A model generated the notes under the pieces. The model saw only the letters and a program-made list of their open reading frames with translations. It was not told where the DNA came from and did no database searches. Below are positions 11,340 through 22,539 of a stretch of DNA of 64,000 nucleotides, piece after piece. This DNA comes from Chrysoporthe austroafricana (Eukaryota > Ascomycota > Sordariomycetes > Diaporthales > Cryphonectriaceae): the NCBI GenBank assembly GCA_001051155.2, contig JYIP02000004.1:5016383-5080382 (forward strand). The letters run 5' to 3'. Within the stretch, counting starts at the first letter, position 1; each line of letters starts with the position of its first letter. A program made the translations under genes and the position numbers.

Positions 11340-14300
11340 CCAAGAGATCCCAAAAGGGAAAGATCGCTTGTAAAGGGATAACAGCCGATTAGGACTACAA
11401 GGTCCTTATATGCTACTATCGGAAAAAACGAAGAGCATATCGTTCTGGATGCATATATTAACGGATAACGATATAGCGCATTATTGGATAGTAGCGCATA
11501 AGGAAATTTCATTTTGCCAAAAGTTGTTAACAGAGAACGAATCCCCTGGATATAGAAAAAGGATTCCTATAAGCTCAATATTGTAAAAAGAAAATCGGTC
11601 GCATACAATTAAAGTATAATCGATATGGAAACTAATTATTTACCTATTTTAATCCAAAGCTTTATAACGAATATTACTTTTAATATTACAGATATAGCAT
11701 AATATGAGTTGATCTTAAGAATATTTTGGCTTAAGAAATATAACTTTTAAATTAATTGGATTACTAGCTAAATTTTATAGGAATAAGCTATACTTACTGA
11801 AAAAGTTGCAATCATTAGCAGAAAAAAAGACCTAATTACTGGGGATAATATAAGAGAAATGCGCTTAAACAGGCTTACAGATACCCTTAAGGCTAAAAGA
11901 TAAGCTATAATATAAGGAAGGGTTACGGATATTTTGAACTTCCAGACAAAGATTAAGGATAAACCAAGATTACAAATAACTATTAACTAATAGAAATACG
12001 GTTAAGTACGGAATAATACGAAAAAATGCGGATTATAGAATTATAAAGAAATACAGCTCTTATAGCATGAATATGCCAGAAAGCAGTTTGGTTCGGCATT
12101 TAATAGATATTTAAGATTATTAGAAATACGAAAGCCCTAGAAACGGGAGGCTAGCGAAAAGAAATACGCATAACGGTACTTTATATTCTTACAGATTGCA
12201 AAAGATAAAGAAAGACTAATACCGATATTCGAAAATGTATTAAGAGAGTATTACGAATTCAAGAAATTATAATAAAGAAAGTTTGATACGGGATTGCTAG
12301 AGCATAGCCTATACGATTACGAAATCCTTTTGAAAGAAGGAATATAGCTAAAATTCTTCTCTATTTACGGATTTGATAAAGCAAGATTCGAAATGCTTAG
12401 AGAATATATTAACGAAAACTTAAAGCGAAGCTATATACGACTATTGCGATTACTAGCAGGATATTCTATCTTATTCGTACTTAAAAAGAACGGGAAATTA
12501 CGACTTTATATGGATTACCGATAGCTTAACAATATTATTATCAAGAATCGATACTTATTACTGCTAGCAAACGAAATGAAAGATTAATTAATTGGAGCCA
12601 AATAGTTTATTATACTTAATCTTAAGGAAGGATATTATTATATCAGAATTAAAGAAGACGATATTTGGAAAATAGCTTTCAGAATACGTTACGGACATTT
12701 CGAATACGTAATTATGCCTTTTAAGCTTACGAACGCGCTAGCATCTTTCTAAGAAATAATTAATTATATCTTATACGAATTTCTGGATATTATTATTATT
12801 ATCTATCTTGATAATATCTTGATTTTTTCCAGAGATTTCGAGATATACAAGCAGCATATACAGGAAATATTCCAAATATTGCAAAATAATAAATTCCTAA
12901 TCGAACTAAGCAAATGCTACTTCTATTAATAAAAAATCAATTATTTAAGCTATATTATCAAGCTAGAATAGATTAGTATACAATAAGATAAAATTAAAGC
13001 AATACGGGAATAGCTTATCCCAGGAAATATTAAAGATATTAGGGCATTTTTTGGATATGCCAATTTCTACCGATAATTTATCCGGGATTATAATAAGATC
13101 GCATACTTTCTTATAGATTTTATAAAGAAAAACTAAAAATTCAGATAGATCTTAAAAGTATAGGAAGCATTCGACAAAATCAAAAAACGAATTATATCAG
13201 AACCAATTCTCTATAAAGCAAACCCAGAAAAACCTTTTGAAATTAAAACCGATATATCAGATTACGCATTTAGCAAATAACTAAGCCAGAGAAATAATTA
13301 AGGATATTTCAGAATCGTAAGCAATTTCTCAAAAAAATTGAATAGCCCAGAACTCAATTACGGCATTCCTGATAAGGAATTGATAGCAATTATCAAAGCA
13401 CTCGAAAAATAATAACGATATTTGATCGGAACCAAATACCAAATCATAATACATTCGGATTATAAGAACCTTATAATATTTATAATTATTAAAGTTTTGA
13501 ATAAACGATAGATCAGATAGGCAGAATTCTTCTCGCAATTCGATTTGAAAATTGTCCATTGCAAAGGATCTGAAAATAGCAAAGCAGATATACTTAATAA
13601 ACGATCAGACTATCAAGATTCAAAGCTAAAAGAATTCCAAAACATTTTTAAATAGGACAAAAATAGCAGCCTTATAAATGAAATAAGAGAACTTAATACG
13701 ATTATCAGAATTAATAGCAAATAAAGAAAGCCGGAAGATATAATTATTAAAGAATAAAACGAATATATCAGGATTATATATAGCATATTAGCATATGGCT
13801 ATTAAAGGATTAAAGCTATTTACGAAAAGATTAAAAGGTATTGGAATTTATTAAGATTCCGATAAAGAATTGAAAATATCTTACGGGAATGCAATAACTA
13901 TAAGAAGAATAAAATTGAATATTATAAACCCTATAGATTATTCTAATTATTTCTTATCCCAGAAGCGGTTTGGCAATCTATTAATTAGGATTTTATTACT
14001 AAGCTACCTTTTTTACGAGAATTTTTAACTAAAATGCAATATAATAGCATTTTGGTAGTAATTTGCAAATTAAGCAAATATATTTATTTCTTCTCTTATA
14101 AGGAAAGCAATATAGCAAAGGACTTCGCATATATATTCCTAAAAACGGTTATAGCCAATTACGGTATGCTTAAGGAAATTATTTCTGATAGAAACAGAAA
14201 GTTCGTATTAAACTTCTAGACTTTACTTACGAAACTATTTAGAATATAATAAAAGATATTTATAGCATTTTATCCGCAAATAAATAGATAAATAGAATAA

Positions 14301-15050
14301 ATAAACTAGATTATCAAATAATATTTGCAATACTATATAAATTACGAATAGGATAACTGGGTAAGGCTATTACTATTAGCATAATTCGCATATAATAATA
14401 TAAATACGAGCATAATAAAAAAATTATTATTCTACGCATTTTACGGCTATAATCCGATAGCTTATTACGACGAAATATCGGGAGCAAATACAAAAGCTGC
14501 GGAAAAACGAATCAGAAAGATTAAAAAAGTCCAGGAAGAATTTCAGAAAGAATTGAAATTTATACAAGAAAGAATAACGGAATATACCAATTCCAAAAAG
14601 ATTAAAAGACCAATCCTATAAAAAAAGGATAAAATTTATTTTATTCGATAAAAGGAATATATCAAAATAATAAGACCCTTTTACTTATTAAATTATAAAA
14701 AACTAAGATTATTCAAAATCCTAAGAAAAATTTCAGATATCAATTTCGAATTTGCATTACCTTATAGAATAAGGATCCATCCAATATTCTATATTTTATT
14801 TCTCGAACTAGTACTAAAATTAACTAAAACGGATAAAACTATTTAAATTGAAAGTAATAAACTAAAATACGAAATCGAACGAATTTTCAAATATTGCGGA
14901 CCGGATTATAACCCCGAATACTTTATTAAATAGAAAGGGTATTCAATAAGCGAAAACTTATAGGAACCCAGAAATAACTTATAGAATGCGTTCCGAGCAT
15001 TAGCAAATTACTTGGATAAATACAAAAAAGAGAGAGCCATGTATTAAGGA
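11340..15050 (+). pseudogene. pol of copy A after the B insertion, RIP-damaged
   Basis: The plus-strand frame resumes the gag-pol reading: retropepsin region (about 11440-11510), RT (about 12470-12850), RNase H (about 13150-13640), integrase (about 13800-14560) and chromodomain (about 14860-15000, EYFIK...KGYSISENL). The integrase segment 14034-14219 is open for 61 codons and includes YGMLKEIISDRNRKF. RT shows LDNILIF where YxDDILIF is expected. Inactive because of many stops. Confidence 0.88.
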
Positions 15051-15701
15051 CTAAGAAAAACGGCTAGCGCTAATAGGACCGGCTGCTTTTCGAGGGTTAA
15101 GTTCCAAGTCTAGTTCCGGCTAGTCAGATCCAGACCCAAACTGCTATAAGGCAATATCCAGATCAAAACTTTTGGGAAATAGACTTTCAGAGATTAAGAC
15201 TTCCGCGGTATAATGCTCTGCCTCGGCAGTACGACGCTTTTCTTTAGCCTCCTCGGCCTCTATACGTTCCAGCTTTTCTATATCCGTAATACTCTAGCGA
15301 ATAGTACGTATTATTTTCTCAAATTATATGCGTTTCTGTTTTTGCAAGCATTCGATTTCCAAAATAGCATTATGCAGTCATTTTTCGGCCGATTCAAGAT
15401 AGTTTTTAAGATATTAATACTAAATGCCGATTTTCCGAATTTCAGTAGCAGAAAGGCTTTGCATATTGCAGCGAGAATGCTTTAACCGGATATATTCAGA
15501 ATACCGAAAAGAATCGGAAGGCGAAACTTGGCATATTACGATACTATAATCCTCGCAAAAAGAACAAAAAGGCATTTCTATAGTATTCCGGAAAATGAGA
15601 AATAGTAAGGAATCTTTCTTTTTAATCCTTTCAAAACGAAATAATAAACGGGTTTTAGTAACCCTAGGAAGTATCCTGATTAGGAAAGTACGAAAATATA
15701 T
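15051..15701 (-). pseudogene. Antisense accessory ORF of copy A
   Basis: Minus strand, 217 codons from ATA (ATG in B) at 15701 to TAG at 15051-15053, almost the same length as the B copy. It aligns with B through the Cys-rich head, the charged coil and the acidic FDLD-type tail. It converges with pol, whose end is at about 15050, so the two frames meet tail to tail. Confidence 0.68.
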
Positions 15702-15763
15702 ACAAAGAATAGAATTTACTTATAAAAAAATTTTCGGGACGAAAACTTATAAGAAAGGGATAA

Positions 15764-16265
15764 TATTATAAACTAGCAAGAAATTCGGACCCTATAAACG
15801 AATCGAAATAAGGAAAGACCAGATATGCTAAGAACCAACTATTATAATTATATAATCAGGGTTAGGGTTAATTTTACTAATAAGGTTGGATAGCTATAGA
15901 TATAAGTTATCCAGAAGAAACGATAAAGTTGGATAGCTATAAATATGAATTATCCAGAAGAAATGACAAGGTTAGATAGCTATGGATATAAGTTATCCAG
16001 AAGTATTCCTTAGGAAATATAATAATAGGGAAAAGGATATAAGGATAAGGCATTCTTTCCCGAGTAAATAGATTATTAGAGAGTTTCTTAATTATCAATC
16101 TAAATATCAATTGGACTTTACTATTGATAGCTATATTGGCTTATGAATATTGCGGCCTTTAGTAAACCTATCCTGAATTTCAAGGCTGTATTTAGTACCG
16201 CTTTTATTAACATAAACCTTTTGACTTTACAGTATATCTTAGGATTTGCTGCAGCGTTTATAACA
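15764..16265 (+). repeat. 3' LTR of copy A (502 bp)
   Basis: Begins TATTATAAAC and ends GTTTATAACA, followed by the GGTAC target duplication. Three 43-bp units at 15882-16003. TATATAATCAGGGTTAGGG repeats the TATA/telobox pair near 15850. Confidence 0.94.
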
Positions 16266-16270
16266 GGTAC

Positions 16271-16541
16271 TTAGATTTACGACTAAAGAGCTATGGCAAT
16301 CTATCTAGTAAATAGTCCGTCCTTATATATCTAGCTTTTCAGTTCGGCTTACCCGCTTACTTAGTAAGTCGGTAAGCCTGGCTCGCTAGCTTATTAAGTA
16401 ATCCAGTGAGCCGTATCTTATCTAACTTTAACCCTTAATTATATAAGCAGTTGCAAGCCTTTAAGCGGGGCTAGGAGTGCGATATTTTAGTGTCTTTCCT
16501 CTCTTGCTGCCTTTCCTGGTCTTGCTTATTAGTTTATAACA
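16271..16541 (-). repeat. Solo LTR S, right part
   Basis: Completes the LTR begun at 1101; ends GTTTATAACA and is followed by TTTAT, the second copy of the S target duplication. Confidence 0.87.
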
Positions 16542-19500
16542 TTTATACTCTTATTATTACGAACTTGCTTGGATATATTATATTTATTATAATTGCTAAA
16601 TATATTTTAGCGAAAAAGTTAAATATAATTAGTTTTTATTTAAAAAATAAAACCAATTAATTTAAATTATTAAAGAATTTTAAAGCAAATATAGAAAAGT
16701 CTTATATATTGCGAATAATAATGCTTATATCGAACTATTAAATAATTATTTATAGAAATGCATTTAAAGAAAAATAATATAAGAGCAATGCTATATTACG
16801 GTATATTTTATCCATATATAAGATAAGGCTAAAGAATATTATAAACTGCAAAAACTTAAGAAAGAAAAGCAGCATAATTAAAATTAAACAAGAAAGCTAG
16901 CATAGCAAGCAGCAAAATAAGCTCAAAATATTCTAAAAGGAAAAGATTGCTTATAATAAAATAGCAGCCGATCAGGATTATAAGGTCTTTATGCGCTATA
17001 ATAAAGGAAAATGAAAAATATATTATTCTAAACGTATATATTAACGGGCAACGATACGATATATTATTAAATAGCAGTATATAAAGAAATTTCATTTTGC
17101 TAGAAATCGTTAATAAAGAACGGATTCTTTAAACGCAAAAAACAAATCCTTATAAACTTAATATTATAGAAAGAAAAGCAGTTATATATAACTTTAATAT
17201 AATCGATACGGAAATTAATTACTTATTTATTTCGATTTAAAGCCTTATAATATATATTACTTTCGATATTACAAATATAATATAATATAAGTTAATTTTA
17301 AGAATACTTTAGCTTAAAAAGTATAACTTTTAAATCGATTAAATTATTAGCTAGATTTTATAAGAATAAACCGTACTTATTAAAAAGGTTGCAATTAATA
17401 AAATAAGGAAAGACTTAATTACTGAAAACAGTATTAAGAATATGCGCTTAAACAAGCTTAAATATACTTTTAAAGCAAAAAGACTTGTTAAGATATAGAG
17501 AAAGATTACGGATATTTCGAACTTACAAATACAAATTAAAAACGAATTAAGCTTTTAAACAATTAGCAATTAGCAGCAAATTAATATAGCGTAAAGCGTT
17601 ACGAAATCTTATAGATTATAGAATTATAAAGAAATACAGCTTCCGATATAATAGTTACAAAAAGATTATAAAAGAAAGTTTAGATTAATAAATAACAAAT
17701 ATTCGAAACTATTAGAAATTAAGTCTTATAAATAGAAACGGAAAGCAAGAAAAACGAAATACGCTTAATAATACCTTTTATTCTTTCAAATTGCAAAAAA
17801 CGAAAAAGGACCGCTATTAGAACTCAAAAACGTATTATAAAAATATTATAAGTTCAAGAAATTATAGCAAGGAAAATTCGACACCGGCTTATTAGAGCAC
17901 AGCTTTTACAATTACGAAATTCTGCTAAAAGAAAGAATTTAGCTAAAGTTTTATTCTATTTATAGATTCGATAAAGCAAAACTCGAAATACTTAAAGAAT
18001 ATATCGATAAAAACTTAAAAAGAAAGTATATATAATTATCGCGATTATTTGCAAAATATCCAATCCTATTTATATTTAAAAAGAGTAACAAATTACGATT
18101 TTATATAAATTATTAATAGCTTAACGATATTATAATTAAGAATCGGTACCCGTTATTATTAGCAAGTAAAATGAAAAACCGATTAATAAGAGCAAAATAG
18201 TTTATTATATTCAATTTCAAAGAAAGATATTATTATATCCGGATTAAAAAAGATAATATTTGGAAAATAGCTTTTAAAATATATTACGGACATTTCGAAT
18301 ACGTAATTATACTTTTCGGATTTATAAATACGCTTATATTTTTCCAAGAAATAATTAATTATATCTTTTGCGAATATCTAGATACTACCGTTATTGTTTA
18401 CTTTAATAATATCCTTATCTTTTCCAGAAATTTTGAAATATATAAATAATATATATAATAAATATTTCAGATATTATAAGATAACAAACTTCTAATTGAA
18501 TTAAGCAAATACTGCTTTTATTAATAAAAGGTTAATTATTTAAACTATATTATCGAATTAAAATAAATTAATATATAAAAAGATAAAGTTAAAGCAGTAC
18601 GAAAATAGCTTACGCTAAAGAATATTAAGGATATTAAAGCATTTTTAGGATATGCTAACTTCTACTGACAGTTTATTCGAAACTATAGCAAGATCGCATA
18701 CTCTTTTACAAACTTTACAAAAAAAGATTGAAAATTCGAAGCTTTTGACAAAATTAAAAAACGAATTATATCGGAACCAATCCTTTATAAAGCAAACCCA
18801 GAAAAGCTATTTGAAATTGAAACCGATATATTAGACTATGCATTCGAAAAACAGTTAAGCCAAAAGGATAATTAAAGATATTTCAGAATTATTAGCAACT
18901 TTTCGAAAAAACTAAATAGCTCAAAGCTTAATTACGGCATTCCAGATAAAGAATTAATAGCAATCGTTAAAATATTCGAAAAATAGCAACGATACTTAAT
19001 CGGAATAAAGTACCAAATTATAATATATTTAGATTATAAGAACTTAATAAACGTTTATAATAACGAAAGTCCTAAATAAATAATAGATTAAATAAGCAGA
19101 ATTCTTTTTACAATTCAATTTAAAAATCGTATATTATAAAGGATCCGAAAATAGCAAAGCAAATGCATTTAGCAAGCAATTAAACTATTAAAATATAAAG
19201 CTTAAAGAATTACAAAATGTTTTCAAATAAAATAAGAATAGCAACTTTGTAAATAAAGCTAAAGAACTCGATACGCTTATTAAAATTAGCAATAACGGGA
19301 AAAGACCGAAAGATATAATCCTTGAAAAACAAAACGAATATATTAAGATTATATATAGCATACTAGCATACGGTTATTAAGGAATTAAAGCTATATACGA
19401 AAGAATTAAAAGGCATTAGAATCCTTTAAGCTTAAAACGACAAATCGAAACTATTTTACAAGAATATAATAGCTATAAGAAAAACAAAATTAAATATTAT

Positions 19501-19653
19501 AAGCTTTATAAATTATTCTAATCGCTCTTTATTCCGAAAGCAGTTTGGCAATCTATTAGCTAGGATTTTATTATTAAATTACTTCTCTTACGAAAACTTT
19601 TAACTAAAATGCAATACGATAGCATTTTAATAATAGTTTGCAAATTAAGCAAG
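16542..19653 (+). mobile_element. Copy E, protease-to-integrase part of an old family-1 element
   Basis: Plus-coding and heavily decayed. It resumes the linker seen at 1071-1100. Protease region at about 17026-17100 (INGQRYDILLNSS), RT about 18070-18450 (YFNNILIFS where YxDD is expected), RNase H about 18840-19160, and integrase from about 19370. It stops inside the integrase at GCAAG, 19653. The rest of E is found reversed at 29880-28657 and 21350-20660. Dense stops make it one of the most damaged copies. Confidence 0.85.
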
Positions 19654-20660
19654 TCTTTAAAGCTTAAATTTTTCAAAGCATTTTAGAAATATATTAGTTA
19701 AGAAATGAATATTAATATTGGGAAGATTAGCAGCCGATTATATAACTTTCCGTACTAATTATACGGGTTTACGAAATAATTTTATTATGCAATCTAATTC
19801 GAGAATATGCTGTATCTCTTATTTCGCTTTAAAACGTTTTTCGAAATCTTTTGCATTCTTATTTCGATTAAATTTATCGAAATATCTGGCTATTAATTCT
19901 TTATCGATCCGATCTTAAATATTTCTAGCCAAATATAAATTTGAGTATTTAGCTAGCTTAATAAATCGATAAATATAATAAGTAAATTCCAGAATATTGC
20001 GGTTATTTTATATATTTTTTCTGGAATATTATTAAGCATTTAACAAATCCTTTATAATTTTCTATAATATAGAAAAATCTTTTTTTCATTATTTCTTCTA
20101 TTAGCTTTAATTATATTTATATAAAATAAAGTCTTTATATTTTTAAAAAAATAATAAAAAATAGAATTAAATATATATATCATTTTAATTAAGCAAGCAA
20201 GTAAATAAAAGCTGAAATATTTAACGCATTTTGTATTTTTAATTATATATATTTTATATTAGTTTATAAAAGCTTGAAAATCTTTCCAGATAATAATTTT
20301 ATTATTTATAATAAATACGATTATTAAATTAATATAATCGTTTTTATTTTCGTAAAATCGGAATTACTTTATAACTGTATTTTTAAATTTCTTATTAATA
20401 TTAACAGGTAATATTATAAGTTTAAATAATTTAAATCGATATACTTAAAGATTTTTAAATTGCTTATAGCCGAATAATAAATTTCGAGAATTATTACTAT
20501 TACTTTTATTAAAATTTGATAAATCCGGTAATTTATTTAATTTATTAATTAGTTCTTTTTGGAAATTAAAGTTAATTTTAATATTCGGCTAAAGATTCAA
20601 AAATAATTTTTAGCTTAATTAATCTTTTGCCTTTAATATAAATATTTGCCGGATATATTC
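19654..20660 (-). mobile_element. Family-2 (H) gag fragment
   Basis: About 1 kb collinear with H1 39459-40480 and H2 49829-50840. On the minus strand it reads as family-2 gag, including a FDKFNRNKNAKDFEKRF-like stretch. Both edges are abrupt: integrase of E on the left, a truncated family-1 LTR on the right. No LTR or target duplication of its own, so it was moved or cut by rearrangement. Confidence 0.78.
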
Positions 20661-20699
20661 TATATATTATATTTTAGCATGCATATTAATTTATAATAT
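20660..20699 (+). repeat. Truncated LTR stub of copy E (about 38 bp)
   Basis: Ends ...TTAATTTATAATA and matches the last 38 bases of the L LTR at 61197-61234. It is followed by the family-1 3' region. The remaining roughly 400 bp of LTR are absent, replaced by the family-2 fragment. Confidence 0.65.
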
Positions 20700-20789
20700 T
20701 ATCCTTTTCCTATCGATTATTATTCTTAATAATCTTTTATAAGTTTTCTTTAATACTTTTCAATTATTATTCGTACTTTCCTAATTAAA

Positions 20790-21350
20790 ATATTTAATAG
20801 AATTAAGAAACTTAAATTCTCTTTTCATTCCGATAAAAACAAATAGCGCGCTGCTTTATTATTCCGCATTACTTCTTGCGCTATAGAGATACGATTTTGT
20901 TTTTATTGCGATTGCTTAAGCTTTGAGTTTTATACGGTATTTGAAACGGATTCCGCTTGCTATTTTCAATACGTTTAATATAATCGGTCGAAATATAATA
21001 TGTTAAAGCCTATTAATGCAGCGGAATTCTTATATATTTCGAATTAATATTAGAAATTGGAAAACGAGATTGAAAAGCTTAAAAACCGGCTAGTATATTT
21101 ACGTAAATAGAAACGGCTATAGCAAGAGCGAATGGTATAAGCGTTTCGTTATAAATTATTTAATTTAGAAGACTTTGAATATATAAAAGCGGAAAAGGCC
21201 GAAAAGGAATATTGTAAAGCCGAGGCCGAGCATTATATTGCAAAGCCTTTAATACTTAAGAGTTCTTTTCTTAAAAGTTTCGATTTTAATATCGCTTTGT
21301 AATAGTTTGATTCGGAAATTAATTATTTAATTATAAATCCGGCTGCTAAG
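20790..21350 (+). pseudogene. Antisense accessory ORF of copy E (interrupted by D)
   Basis: A decayed head is followed by a long charged helical run (KLENEIEKLKNRL, then KAEKAEKEYCKAEAE) and a FDFN acidic segment. The frame ends at the D insertion and continues at 28662-28709 to a TAA, reading PAAKPEIIASFSNS across the duplication. It is on the opposite strand to the E pol remnant at 28710-29880. Confidence 0.62.
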
Positions 21351-21765
21351 TATTATGAACGCTGCAGCAAATCCTAAGATATACTATAAGGTTAAGGGGT
21401 TTATGCTAATAAGAGCGGTGCCGGATACAGTCTTGAGTTTCAGGATAGGTTTACTGGGTATCGCAATATTCATAAGCCAATATAGCTATCAATAGTAGGG
21501 TTCCAATAATACTTAGATTGATAACTGAAAATCCTATTTATTTACCAAGCTAGTAGTTCTTCCAGCTTTATATATTCGTCTCTTTAGTCCTTGGCTTATA
21601 TTTGCTCGACAGGGCTCACGGTTGCTCACTGAATCCCGGTAAGCTAGGCTGAGCCCTAATAACCCTAACCCTGGCTTACGTAATCCTTGCGGGATGCGTA
21701 TTTTCCTTGCTTGGTTTGCCCCCAGGTTGGGGTTTTCTCTTCTTCTTGTATGCTGGTTCATAACA
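21351..21765 (-). repeat. 3' LTR of copy D (415 bp)
   Basis: Runs from TATTATGAAC to GTTCATAACA. Contains TAACCCTAACCCTGG at about 21660-21675. No 43-bp tandem array. Confidence 0.95.
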
Positions 21766-21854
21766 TTATCTCCTTCCTATTAGTTATTATCCCTAACAAT
21801 ACTTTTGTGAGTATCCTTGTTCGGCAGGTTTCCTATTGCGCTTTCCTAATTAAG

Positions 21855-22504
21855 ATGTCTTATAGAGTCGGCAAGTCTCGTGGTCTTTCATCTATTCTTT
21901 TTTCCAAGAGCTTTGCCTGTCTTGAGCGATTTTCGTTTATCGAGTTTCGGGGGTATGAAATTATGCTTTGTTCGTTCTGTCTCGAAAAGGGCTTGTCGTA
22001 TCGTATAGTAAATGGGGTTAAGAGTTATTCTAACTGTACGAAATGGGGGCGTTCTTGCGATACCGGACGGGTTTCGTTATTGTCTTGTAAGCCTTCCTCT
22101 AATCCGTTTTTCTTATTCTTCTTCCTGATCCTGTTGCAATATTACGAGTTACCGATAAATTGTCCCGGATTAATAGTCGTAAGGTTGAGGAAGAAGGGCG
22201 GCTCCTAGAATTCTAGTCTCGTATAACCGAATCCTTGGTCTGTCTTGCACGGCTAAAGAAATAATGCCGCTTTTTTCAAGAGAAAGGGATAAAGTTAGTA
22301 AATCAAAGTCTGGAAGAGGAGGAGCGTAGTCGTATAGCCGTCGAGGTACAGGCAGTAGTTTCTGAAAAGTCCGCAATTGCTATTATAGATCCTTCTTTTA
22401 ATAGTTTTGACTGGAATTCTGTAAGTATCGGTAATTCTGTAATGGATTAGTTTGGTTTTCTGGGTAAGGCCGGTTCCTATTCCGGATCCGGGCAATCCTC
22501 TTAA
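21855..22504 (+). pseudogene. Antisense accessory ORF of copy D (divergent version)
   Basis: Starts at ATG 21855 (MSYRVGKSRG). The Cys-rich head is better kept than in other copies: MLCSFC, then SNCTKWGRSCD. A frame change around 22090-22150 is needed to continue into a Glu/Arg/Lys-rich coiled-coil-like region (RINSRKVEEEGRL, SLEEEERSRIAVEVQ) and a FNSFDWNSV acidic/aromatic tail, ending TAA at 22504. Pol ends near 22540 on the other strand. The plan is Cys cluster, coil, acidic tail. Function unknown; a zinc-binding or nucleic-acid-binding role is inferred from the Cys spacing only. Confidence 0.72.
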
Positions 22505-22539
22505 ATGATTCGGGTAAGTGGAGCCTTTATAGGCTTATT

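Larger units (their letters stand above)
1275..16265 (+). mobile_element. Copy A: full-length family-1 gypsy element, split by copy B
   Basis: A plus-coding element in two pieces, 1275-3844 and 11340-16265. It has LTRs at both ends and GGTAC duplicated at 1270-1274 and 16266-16270. In order it carries gag, CCHC knuckle, protease, RT, RNase H, integrase and chromodomain, then an opposite-strand accessory ORF before the 3' LTR. B interrupts it between the CCHC linker and protease. All frames are broken by many stops. Without B and one copy of its duplication the element is about 7.5 kb, like B. Confidence 0.93.

Noticed and set aside
21655..21680. Telomere or interstitial telomere (CCCTAACCCT)
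   Set aside because: Only one to two repeats, at the same place in several LTRs, so it is part of the LTR sequence.
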